DNA of 64,000 nucleotides, taken from Chryseobacterium sp. JUb7 (GTDB lineage: Bacteria; Bacteroidota; Bacteroidia; Flavobacteriales; Weeksellaceae). The translations under genes were made by a program, and so were the position numbers. Shown piece after piece: positions 1 to 7,626 of the stretch. Position 1 is the first letter of the stretch. Every line of letters begins with the position of its first letter. Location of the stretch: contig NZ_JANUFF010000001.1 of assembly GCF_024806495.1 (NCBI RefSeq), forward strand, positions 124,001-188,000, in the 5' to 3' direction. The notes under the pieces are model-generated. The model saw nothing but the letters and a program-made list of their open reading frames with translations, did no database searches and was not told the origin of the DNA.

Positions 1-820
1 CAACCCAAAGAGACGGTGAAAAAATTAATAACTTGGAATATACTTCAGGATAAAGAAAGCCACTGTAAATACTGATGAGTGCTCCTAACGAGCTTCCTCC
101 GATTCCGGTGTTATTCCTATCCCTTTTTGTGCGGTAATTTTCATCTACGAAAGGTTTTAAAGTGTCGGTGATGAAACGGATGTATTTTTTGCCTTCCGAA
201 CCGTTGGCTACGTTGTCATTATCAAAAATATACTCTTTGATTCTTTCTTCACTGCCATGTTCTACAGCAATTACGATAACATCTCCACGTCCGTATTCTG
301 CCAGAATAGAAAGCTTCTTGTCTATTTCCCAGTTCCCGTAGCCACTTCCTTCATTGAATAAATTCTGAGCATCCTGAAGGTATAAAACCGGATAACTTTT
401 ATCAGAAACATAATAATCATAGGGGAGCAGTGCCCAGACTTTTCTGTAGCGGTCAAGCTGAGGAATATAAAATTCTTCTGAAATGATTTCTACAATCGGG
501 AAATATTCGTCTTTAAAAGGGCCCCAGTTAAATCTCCATTTTTCAACAATATTCAGAGATTTCCCAGCCGACTTTGAAATTTTCCGATTGGGAGTGATAT
601 TCCCATATTTATCTAATTCGACATTTTCCCAGCCTCCTTTAGTGAACTTATATTCAATAACCTGAGGAAGGATCTGATCGTCAATTTCGATAAAATAATT
701 ATTGGAGTCTACCTGTTTAAGCGGATAGCTGTAATCTTTAGGATTCCAGTTGTTGAAATTTCCTGTAATGTATATAGCTCTATCGTCACTCTCTTCAGTG
801 TAAAGTTCAAATCGCATCAT
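1..820 (-). CDS. Esterase (alpha/beta hydrolase) with N-terminal glycogen-binding module, partial
   Basis: The gene runs leftward off the window edge, so its C-terminus is missing; about 273 residues are visible. The first 90 residues form a CBM48/AMPK-type glycogen-binding module with the motif GNFNNWN at residues 20-26, nearly the same as in the neighbouring branching enzyme. An esterase-D/Fes-like domain follows, with the nucleophile elbow GSSLG (Ser244 by my count) after a short GIG run. The Asp and His of the catalytic triad should lie beyond the edge. Two ATG codons in a row (820 and 817) are possible starts. It is divergent from glgB, which together with its carbohydrate module suggests a role on glycogen or another acylated polysaccharide. 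That substrate is inference; the hydrolase fold is well supported. Confidence 0.85.
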   Translation of the reverse strand, partial: MMRFELYTEESDDRAIYITGNFNNWNPKDYSYPLKQVDSNNYFIEIDDQILPQVIEYKFTKGGWENVELDKYGNITPNRKISKSAGKSLNIVEKWRFNWGPFKDEYFPIVEIISEEFYIPQLDRYRKVWALLPYDYYVSDKSYPVLYLQDAQNLFNEGSGYGNWEIDKKLSILAEYGRGDVIVIAVEHGSEERIKEYIFDNDNVANGSEGKKYIRFITDTLKPFVDENYRTKRDRNNTGIGGSSLGALISIYSGFLYPEVYSKLLIFSPSLWV

Positions 821-909
821 GTGTGTTTAATAATTTTAACCTTTAAATTTATAAAAAATATTTTTAGATTAATTATTTTAAAATCATAAATCCGTGAATA
901 AAAAAATGA

Positions 910-917
910 TATATTTG
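910..917 (+). promoter_or_regulatory. Possible -7 element upstream of glgB
   Basis: TATATTTG fits the Bacteroidota -7 consensus TAnnTTTG. No TTG lies 19-21 bases upstream, and the start codon is about 115 bases away. This makes it a weak candidate for the glgBAC operon promoter. I see nothing else in the 211-base gap between the esterase and glgB. Confidence 0.3.
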
Positions 918-1031
918 ATAAACAGGCTATGGATAGGGAGTTGGATTAACAATTATTTCAATCGAAATTAACTGTTTTTATTAATATTTTTCGTAGTTTC
1001 AAACAATATATAAATTTAAATCAAAACCGTG

Positions 1032-2981
1032 ATGAATTCGGTTAAAACATATACGCTTTTTACAGATCACGACATCTATCTCTTTAAAGAAGGTAGACAT
1101 TATAAGCTATATGACAAATTTGGTGCACATTCTGTAGAGAAAGATGGGATAGAAGGGGTTTATTTTTCAGTTTGGGCTCCAAATGCAAAAAAAGTTTCAG
1201 TGATCGGAAACTTTAATAACTGGAACGATAAAGATCATATTTTGTTTCCCCGATGGGATGGGTCGGGAATTTGGGAAGGTTTTATTGCCGGATTGACCTG
1301 GGGAACACTTTATAAATATGGAATAGAAAGCCCCCGCGGAGAAATTTTGGAAAAAAGCGATCCTTATGCTTTAAGCTGGGAGCAGAATATTCAGGCGGCT
1401 TCGTTGGTTTCCACAACCTGGTACGAATGGAATGATAAAGAATGGCTTGAAAACCGTTGGAAAAAAAACAGTCTGAATGCTCCGATTTCAGTTTACGAAA
1501 TGCATCTGGGCTCCTGGATGAGAGAGCATGACGATCCCGACCGGTTTTTAAATTATCGGGAAGTAGCCCAAAAACTCATTCCTTATATTAAAGAAATGGG
1601 TTTTACCCATGTAGAGTTTATGCCTTTAATGGAATATCCTTATGATCCGAGCTGGGGATATCAGATTACCGGTTTTTTTGCTGCCAACTCACGTTTCGGC
1701 TCACCGCAGGATCTGATGTTTTTAATCAATGATCTTCATCATAATGATATTGGCGTAATTTTAGATTGGGTTCCTTCACATTTTCCCGGTGACGCCAATG
1801 GTTTGCATCGATTTGACGGTTCTTATTTATATGAACATGAAGATCCCCGAAAAGGGTTTCATCCGGACTGGAAGTCTCACATTTTCAATTATGGAAGAAA
1901 TGAGGTGAAATCTTTTTTGATTTCAAATGCTATGTTCTGGCTTGAACGGTATCATGTTGACGGTTTGCGTGTAGATGCGGTAACATCGATGCTTCATCTG
2001 GACTATTCAAGAAATGAAGGCGAGTGGGAGCCGAATATTTACGGAGGAAATGTAAATCTCGAAGCTCAATCTTTTTTACAGGAATTCAATACGGCTGTTT
2101 ATAAAGAATTTGGAGATAATATCATCACTATTGCTGAAGAAAGTTCAGATTTTCCAATGCTCACAAAGCCTGTTCATGACGGTGGAGTGGGTTTCGGAAT
2201 GAAATGGATGATGGGCTGGATGCATGATACGTTAGATTATTTTAAAGAAGAACCTGCTAACAGGAAGTTTTTTCATCATAAACTGACTTTTGCTTCGATG
2301 TATATGTATAATGAGAATTATATGATGCCTTTATCACACGATGAAGTGGTACATGGGAAAGCAAGTCTTATCTATAAAATGAAAGGAGACGAATGGCAGA
2401 AATTTGCCAATCTTCGCGCTTTGTATGTGTATATGTTTACGCATCCGGGGGCAAAATTACTTTTCATGGGTGATGAATTCGGGCAGACTAAGGAGTGGAA
2501 TTTTACCCAAAGTCTGGATTGGCATTTATTGGAATACCCTATTCATAGGGGTTTACAGACTCTGGTTAAAGATCTGAATCATTTATACACACATGAAACT
2601 GCTTTTTATGAAAATCAATTTGATAAAAACGGTTTTGAATGGGTGGAAGCTGATGATCTTGAAAATTCTGTGTATATCTATTTAAGAAAAGGGAAAAAGA
2701 GAGATGATGTATGTATGGTGATTCTGAATTTAACGCCCAATGTTTTAGATTATAAAATTGGAGTAAATAGCGGAACTCACTGGGAAGTTGTGTTCAACTC
2801 AGATGATGAAAGATATAATGGAAGCGGAGCAGAACCTCATATATTTAAAGAGGAGAATGAAGAATATGCGGGAAGGCCAAAATCGATCAGCATCAATTTG
2901 CCACCGCTTGCCGGAATTATTCTGAAACAGAAAAAAGACAAGAAATATAAATTAAACAGGATAAAACAACACAAAAGATAA
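1032..2981 (+). CDS. glgB: 1,4-alpha-glucan branching enzyme
   Basis: GlgB transfers segments of the alpha-1,4 chain to make alpha-1,6 branches in glycogen, in the cytoplasm. The protein of 649 residues is normal in length for the family. An N-terminal CBM48 module (about 40-110) carries GNFNNWN. The GH13 barrel shows DWVPSHFP (about 246-253), the nucleophile region GLRVDAV (Asp near 316), the acid region IAEESS (Glu near 370) and SHDEVVHGK near 440. A beta-sandwich domain ends the protein. A GTG at 1029 directly precedes the ATG at 1032; I chose the ATG because it is the stronger codon. It is the first gene of glgB-glgA-lipoprotein-glgC, and glgA follows after 128 bases with no terminator visible. 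Confidence 0.96.
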   Translation: MNSVKTYTLFTDHDIYLFKEGRHYKLYDKFGAHSVEKDGIEGVYFSVWAPNAKKVSVIGNFNNWNDKDHILFPRWDGSGIWEGFIAGLTWGTLYKYGIESPRGEILEKSDPYALSWEQNIQAASLVSTTWYEWNDKEWLENRWKKNSLNAPISVYEMHLGSWMREHDDPDRFLNYREVAQKLIPYIKEMGFTHVEFMPLMEYPYDPSWGYQITGFFAANSRFGSPQDLMFLINDLHHNDIGVILDWVPSHFPGDANGLHRFDGSYLYEHEDPRKGFHPDWKSHIFNYGRNEVKSFLISNAMFWLERYHVDGLRVDAVTSMLHLDYSRNEGEWEPNIYGGNVNLEAQSFLQEFNTAVYKEFGDNIITIAEESSDFPMLTKPVHDGGVGFGMKWMMGWMHDTLDYFKEEPANRKFFHHKLTFASMYMYNENYMMPLSHDEVVHGKASLIYKMKGDEWQKFANLRALYVYMFTHPGAKLLFMGDEFGQTKEWNFTQSLDWHLLEYPIHRGLQTLVKDLNHLYTHETAFYENQFDKNGFEWVEADDLENSVYIYLRKGKKRDDVCMVILNLTPNVLDYKIGVNSGTHWEVVFNSDDERYNGSGAEPHIFKEENEEYAGRPKSISINLPPLAGIILKQKKDKKYKLNRIKQHKR

Positions 2982-3109
2982 AAATGATTCAGATATTATA
3001 TACTTAATGAAAAAAATAGGATGATATCAAAGATCTTGTTATGAGGGAAGAATCAGAGCGTAATTTTTGAACTTTCACATAATATTAATAAACACGATAA
3101 TAGAAAAAT

Positions 3110-4516
3110 ATGGTAATTTATCATCTCAGTACGGAATGTTATCCGATAGCAAAAGTAGGCGGTTTGGCGGATGTTGTAGGAGCTTTGCCGAAATATCAGA
3201 ACAAAATTAAAGATGTTGATGCTAAAGTCGTTATCCCTTGGTACAACAAACCTTTTGTGCATGAGCATGAGTTTGACATAGTTTTTGATGGCTTCATTCA
3301 CCAGGGGCAGAATATGCTTCAGGTTCAGGTGATGAAGGAGAAAACAGATGTTCTGGGATTCGAATTGTATTTGGTGAAAATCCCCGGACTTTTAGATCGC
3401 GATAATCCCTACGGATATCAGGACGAAAGCTTCCAGTTTCTGGCTTTTCAGCATGGTGTTTTGCATTGGCTGAGCGCGATGGAGATTCGCCCGGATGTAC
3501 TGCACTGTCACGATTATCATACAGGACTGGTTCCTTTTATGATTGGTCATTGTGATGAATTTAAGTTTTTAAAAGGCGTAAAAACCATTGGAACTATCCA
3601 TAATGGTGAATATCAGGGAATGATGAGTTGGGAAATGGCGAATTATATGCCGTCTTTTGATTCTTATAAATGGGGATTGATGGACTGGAACGGATATATG
3701 AATCCTCTGGCAAGTATGATTAAATGTGCCACGGCTTTCACAACAGTGTCTCAAGGCTATCTTGAAGAGCTATTTATCAGCTTCAGAGGGTTGGAAAGTC
3801 TTGTTCGTGACGAATTTGGAAAGGCATACGGAATTATCAACGGAATAGATACTGAAGTCTGGGACCCTGAAACTGATCCGATGCTGGATTTTAATTTTAA
3901 TATTAAAAATGCCATTGCTCAGAAGAAGAAAAATAAAGAAAAACTTTGTAAAGAGTATGGTTTAAAACCTGAACTTCCTCTTTTTGCTTTTATAGGAAGG
4001 TTTGCAACAGAAAAAGGGGCAGATTTTCTTCCTGATGTAGTATGGAGAAGTATCAAACAAAGTTATGGAGCTTTAAATATGATGATTTTGGGTTCAGGAA
4101 ATTCTTATATTGAGAATAAACTGAAAGAATACGATTATACCTACAGCAACTTTGCATTGGATTTAGGATATAAAGAGCATCTTTCCCATAAAATATATGC
4201 ATCGGCAGATTTTTTACTGATGCCTTCAAGGGTTGAACCTTGTGGATTGAACCAGATGTATTCCATGAGATACGGAACAGTTCCGATTGTGAGATATACT
4301 GGAGGATTAAGAGATACGGTGGAGGATATTTCTACAGGAGGAGCGGGGATTAATTTTACCTATCCCGGAGTAGATGATATCATTCATGCTATGAACAGGG
4401 CTTTAAATATTTATAATCAAAAAGGAGCGATGGAAAATCTTATTCAAGCCAATATGAATTTTGATTTTGCATGGGAGAAATCGGCAGAAAAATACATAGC
4501 TTTATATAATAATTAA
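3110..4516 (+). CDS. glgA: Glycogen synthase
   Basis: This GT5 enzyme transfers glucose from ADP-glucose to the growing glycogen chain. The 468-residue protein opens directly into the synthase fold, with the KVGGLADVVGALPK loop near residues 15-28; the KxGGL motif binds ADP-glucose. The GT-B C-terminal half has FIGRFATEKGAD and the PSRVEPCGLNQMYSMRYG segment containing the conserved catalytic Glu and the GLNQ turn. It lies between glgB and a small lipoprotein gene, whose start is only 3 bases after the glgA stop, so the genes are surely cotranscribed. With glgC downstream it completes the ADP-glucose route; no phosphorylase or debranching enzyme is in the window. Confidence 0.95.
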   Translation: MVIYHLSTECYPIAKVGGLADVVGALPKYQNKIKDVDAKVVIPWYNKPFVHEHEFDIVFDGFIHQGQNMLQVQVMKEKTDVLGFELYLVKIPGLLDRDNPYGYQDESFQFLAFQHGVLHWLSAMEIRPDVLHCHDYHTGLVPFMIGHCDEFKFLKGVKTIGTIHNGEYQGMMSWEMANYMPSFDSYKWGLMDWNGYMNPLASMIKCATAFTTVSQGYLEELFISFRGLESLVRDEFGKAYGIINGIDTEVWDPETDPMLDFNFNIKNAIAQKKKNKEKLCKEYGLKPELPLFAFIGRFATEKGADFLPDVVWRSIKQSYGALNMMILGSGNSYIENKLKEYDYTYSNFALDLGYKEHLSHKIYASADFLLMPSRVEPCGLNQMYSMRYGTVPIVRYTGGLRDTVEDISTGGAGINFTYPGVDDIIHAMNRALNIYNQKGAMENLIQANMNFDFAWEKSAEKYIALYNN

Positions 4517-4519
4517 AAA

Positions 4520-5050
4520 ATGTTGAAAAGATTTTCTTTTCTGTTTGTATTAATGATGGTTTTTTCCTGTAAAGACAATGGGAATTATCATGGAGGTTAT
4601 TACTGGATTTACAGTTATGGCTATCCAAGAATAGATTTTCATGATGCTGCAGAAGGAATTTCTGAGAAATGGAAGATTAGATATCACTCGGTTTCGGGCT
4701 GTATGATTGATAAAAAGCTTATGGACAGTGTAGATGCCGAAAACAAAAAGACATATGCTGCAATCGGAAAGAAATATGGAAAAGATTGGCGCAAAAAATA
4801 CAATAAAGACATTGATGGGTTCATGATGAGAAAAGTAGATGTTATGGATGTCCTTATTACCAATAAATTATTCAGAAATGAACTTCAGAAATATTATATA
4901 GCCATTGATAATGTAGATAAAGAGGTGAAGGAATTAAATGATGATGCATATAAAGTTGTGGTTTATAATGAAAAGCTAAAAGCTGAAAACAAAGAATGCT
5001 TTACCGTAAACGTAAACACTAAAGATAGAACAGTAAATTTAATAAGATAA
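4520..5050 (+). CDS. Unknown lipoprotein inside the glycogen operon
   Basis: I do not recognise this 176-residue protein. It starts with a positively charged, hydrophobic signal peptide ending in the lipobox VFSC, with the lipidated cysteine at residue 17, so the mature protein should sit in the periplasm or outer membrane. The mature part begins with a Gly/Tyr-rich stretch (about 22-40) and continues as a Lys/Asp-rich, probably helical domain with two further cysteines. The start lies 3 bases after glgA and the stop 16 bases before glgC, so it must be transcribed with them. A secreted lipoprotein among cytoplasmic glycogen enzymes is unexpected; no function can be given from sequence. Confidence 0.85.
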   Translation: MLKRFSFLFVLMMVFSCKDNGNYHGGYYWIYSYGYPRIDFHDAAEGISEKWKIRYHSVSGCMIDKKLMDSVDAENKKTYAAIGKKYGKDWRKKYNKDIDGFMMRKVDVMDVLITNKLFRNELQKYYIAIDNVDKEVKELNDDAYKVVVYNEKLKAENKECFTVNVNTKDRTVNLIR

Positions 5051-5066
5051 AAACGCAAGATAATTT

Positions 5067-6335
5067 ATGAATCACAATGTTATTTCCATTGTTTTGGGAG
5101 GAGGAAGAGGAACTAGGCTTTTTCCATTGACGTATACAAGATCAAAACCGGCTGTTCCTATCGCGGGAAAATACAGGTTGGTAGATATTCCTATTTCAAA
5201 TTGTTTAAACTCAGGATTAAATAAAATTTTGGTGTTAACGCAATTTAATTCAGCATCTTTAAATTCACATATCAAGAATTCTTACCACTTTGATATTTTC
5301 AGCAAAGGATTTGTGGATATTCTAGCTGCGGAACAAAATGTAGAAAATGACAGTTGGTATCAGGGAACAGCAGATGCCGTTCGACAATCGATGAAGCATC
5401 TTGAAAAATATGATTACGATTATATTTTAATCCTTTCCGGTGATCAGTTGTATCAGATGGATTTCAGAGAAATGCTGGATTTCCATATTGAAAAAGGCGG
5501 AGATGTAACCATTGCTACGATTCCTGTCAATGCTAAAGATGCAACAGGTTTCGGAATTTTAAGTTCCGATGATGAAGGAAATATTACTTCTTTCGTTGAA
5601 AAACCTGGGTACGACGTTTTAGATGGCTTGAAATCTGAAGTTTCAGAAGATAATAAGCATAAAGGGAAAGAATACCTGGCTTCAATGGGGATCTATATCT
5701 TCACAAAAACGATTCTTAAAAAGATGTTTGATGAGGGAGCAGGAGATGATTTCGGAAAAGATATCATTCCTAACTCTATCGGAAAATATACAACATTAAG
5801 CTATCAATACGAAGGATATTGGACAGATATCGGAACTATTGAATCTTTCTACGAAGCTAATATTGATCTTTGTCAGGATTTTCCTCAGTTTAATCTTTTC
5901 TCTTCTTCACCGATTTATACAAGAGCGAGAATGCTCCCACCATCAAAAATCAACGGCTCTTATGTGAGTAAAGCAGTTTTTGGTGACGGATGCATCATTA
6001 TGGCTGATAAAATTGAAAATTCAGTAATCGGAAACAGAACAAGGATTGACAAAGGAAGTACGATTGTGAATTCATACGTCATGGGTGCCGATTTTTATCA
6101 GAATACAACAGAAATTGTAATAAACGATAGGAAAGGTCGTCCCAATATGGGAATCGGCAAATATTGCTATATTGAGAAGGCGATTTTAGATAAAAACTGT
6201 TATATCGGAGATAATGTGAGAATTATCGGCGGAAAACATCTCGCAGACGGTGATTATGGAACACACTCAGTTCAGGACGGTATTGTCGTTGTAAAGAAAG
6301 GAGCAGTTCTTCCACCGGGAACTCATATTGGATAA
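5067..6335 (+). CDS. glgC: Glucose-1-phosphate adenylyltransferase
   Basis: GlgC makes ADP-glucose from glucose-1-phosphate and ATP, the committed and usually allosterically controlled step of glycogen synthesis. The 422-residue length is typical. The N-terminal nucleotidyltransferase domain carries GGGRGTRLFPLT (about 11-22), the SKPAVP segment and the DIPISNCLNSG region. SGDQLYQMD (about 130) is the metal-binding region and FVEKP (about 176) lies in the sugar-phosphate site. The C-terminal third is a left-handed beta-helix with hexapeptide-like repeats. It is the last gene of the operon, and a hairpin with a T-run follows at 6415. Confidence 0.96.
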   Translation: MNHNVISIVLGGGRGTRLFPLTYTRSKPAVPIAGKYRLVDIPISNCLNSGLNKILVLTQFNSASLNSHIKNSYHFDIFSKGFVDILAAEQNVENDSWYQGTADAVRQSMKHLEKYDYDYILILSGDQLYQMDFREMLDFHIEKGGDVTIATIPVNAKDATGFGILSSDDEGNITSFVEKPGYDVLDGLKSEVSEDNKHKGKEYLASMGIYIFTKTILKKMFDEGAGDDFGKDIIPNSIGKYTTLSYQYEGYWTDIGTIESFYEANIDLCQDFPQFNLFSSSPIYTRARMLPPSKINGSYVSKAVFGDGCIIMADKIENSVIGNRTRIDKGSTIVNSYVMGADFYQNTTEIVINDRKGRPNMGIGKYCYIEKAILDKNCYIGDNVRIIGGKHLADGDYGTHSVQDGIVVVKKGAVLPPGTHIG

Positions 6336-6414
6336 AAGCTGGAAGTTTTGGGAAATATCGAGATTGAAATTTCATATCTCTCTTAAATCTTCTGTTCTAT
6401 AAATTTAAAACAAG

Positions 6415-6442
6415 AGTGATCAACATATTGGTCACTTTTTTT
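6415..6442 (+). terminator. Terminator of the glg operon
   Basis: A 9-bp stem (AGTGATCAA with TTGGTCACT, one G.U pair) with a 4-base loop is followed by seven T. Its 3' arm contains the TTG -33 element of the next gene's promoter. Confidence 0.75.
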
Positions 6443-6458
6443 ATTTGTATTACATTTG
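6428..6458 (+). promoter_or_regulatory. Promoter of the SRPBCC protein gene, very close to the start codon
   Basis: TTG at 6428-6430, a 20-base spacer and TACATTTG at 6451-6458 match the Bacteroidota sigma-ABfr promoter. Only 4 bases separate the -7 element from the ATG at 6463, so transcription should begin at or next to the start codon. Confidence 0.65.
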
Positions 6459-6462
6459 TGCG

Positions 6463-7503
6463 ATGCGTTTTTTTAAGGTTATAATCATAATTGTTATCTT
6501 ACTGGTAGGAGCTTATGCTGCTTCCATGTATTATTTTGTGGATGATAGTAAGAGTTTTAAAATTGAAAAAGAGATTGATTATCCGGTGGATAAGGTCTTT
6601 GCACAGTTTAATAATCTTCAGCATTTCACCCGATGGAACAACTTCTTTACAAGTTCCCAAAGTATGGATATTGATTATTATACGCCTTACGAAGGGCAGG
6701 GAAGTTCGATCAGTTATGTAGATCCTAAAAATGATACCGACGGAGAAATGTTTATCCGTTATGAAAACTTGAATAAAACATTGAGATATCAGCTGTTTGA
6801 AGACAGAAATGAAAATCCAACACTGGTAGATGTTAAGTTTAAACCTGTTTCTGCCGAGAAAACAAAAATTATCTGGTTTGTCCATACTCCGAAATTATCC
6901 GTTCTAAGAAGAGTTGAGAACTTCTGGACAGAAGACCGTTTTGCTGAAAACATTACGAAGAGTATGAATAATCTTAAAAATGTTCTGGGAAATAAGGTCG
7001 AAAAAGACAACCAGATGGCTGCCATCAAGTATGACAGCTTAATGGTGGAAAATGAAGAATCATCATTGGTGTTGGGAATTAATGTCAGCACTTCAAACAA
7101 AAAAGATGCTCTTTACAAAAATATCGTGATGAATTATAATAAAGTTTATAATTATACAACGATGGACCTTGGCAAAAAAGATGATGAATTCGGTTTTCCG
7201 GTTTTATTGACAGACGCTGATAATTATAAAGACAAAGAAGTGTCTTATTTTCTTGGAATTCCATTATCGAAAAAGTTTGGAGTAACAGATAATAATTTCA
7301 ATTTCAGGACCATAAATGCTTCTCAGGATTATGTGATTTACTATAAAGGAACTTACGAAGGAAGAGTAAGGGCTATACAACAATTAATCCAGAAAGCAAA
7401 GAAAGATGAGATGCGTTTTAATGACATTCGTCAGACTTTTATTGAGCGCCCGATGGAAGGCCAAGAAGTGAATATGAAGCTGTCTTTATCCGTTTATAAG
7501 TAA
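6463..7503 (+). CDS. Membrane-anchored SRPBCC-family protein with GyrI-like C-terminal half
   Basis: The 346-residue protein starts with one hydrophobic segment (about 4-24) that could be an anchor or an uncleaved signal. Residues 30-180 look like an SRPBCC/polyketide-cyclase ligand-binding domain, with the usual EIDYPVDKVFAQFNN opening and a W near 50. Residues 185-345 resemble the GyrI-like effector-binding fold. The same pairing is seen in many Bacteroidota proteins of unknown role, probably binding a small hydrophobic ligand; this is inference. An in-frame extension to 6445 exists but overlaps the -7 element, so I chose the ATG at 6463. It is a single gene between two terminated units. 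Confidence 0.8.
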   Translation: MRFFKVIIIIVILLVGAYAASMYYFVDDSKSFKIEKEIDYPVDKVFAQFNNLQHFTRWNNFFTSSQSMDIDYYTPYEGQGSSISYVDPKNDTDGEMFIRYENLNKTLRYQLFEDRNENPTLVDVKFKPVSAEKTKIIWFVHTPKLSVLRRVENFWTEDRFAENITKSMNNLKNVLGNKVEKDNQMAAIKYDSLMVENEESSLVLGINVSTSNKKDALYKNIVMNYNKVYNYTTMDLGKKDDEFGFPVLLTDADNYKDKEVSYFLGIPLSKKFGVTDNNFNFRTINASQDYVIYYKGTYEGRVRAIQQLIQKAKKDEMRFNDIRQTFIERPMEGQEVNMKLSLSVYK

Positions 7504-7572
7504 ATTGTTTACATTTATTTCTTTTATAGTTTTTTTAATAGTTTGAAACTATCTTAACTCGGTTTTTTTTAT

Positions 7573-7580
7573 TAAATTTG
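7573..7580 (+). promoter_or_regulatory. Possible -7 element of sucA
   Basis: TAAATTTG matches the -7 consensus 46 bases before the sucA start. The nearest TTG (7543-7545) is 27 bases upstream, which is too far, so the promoter call is partial. Confidence 0.4.
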
Positions 7581-7626
7581 AAGCTTAATTCTACAAACAA
7601 ATTTTAATAATAGATAAACTGTAATA

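Noticed and set aside
1029..1034. GTG at 1029 as the glgB start
   Set aside because: It adds one residue and is a weaker codon than the ATG right after it.
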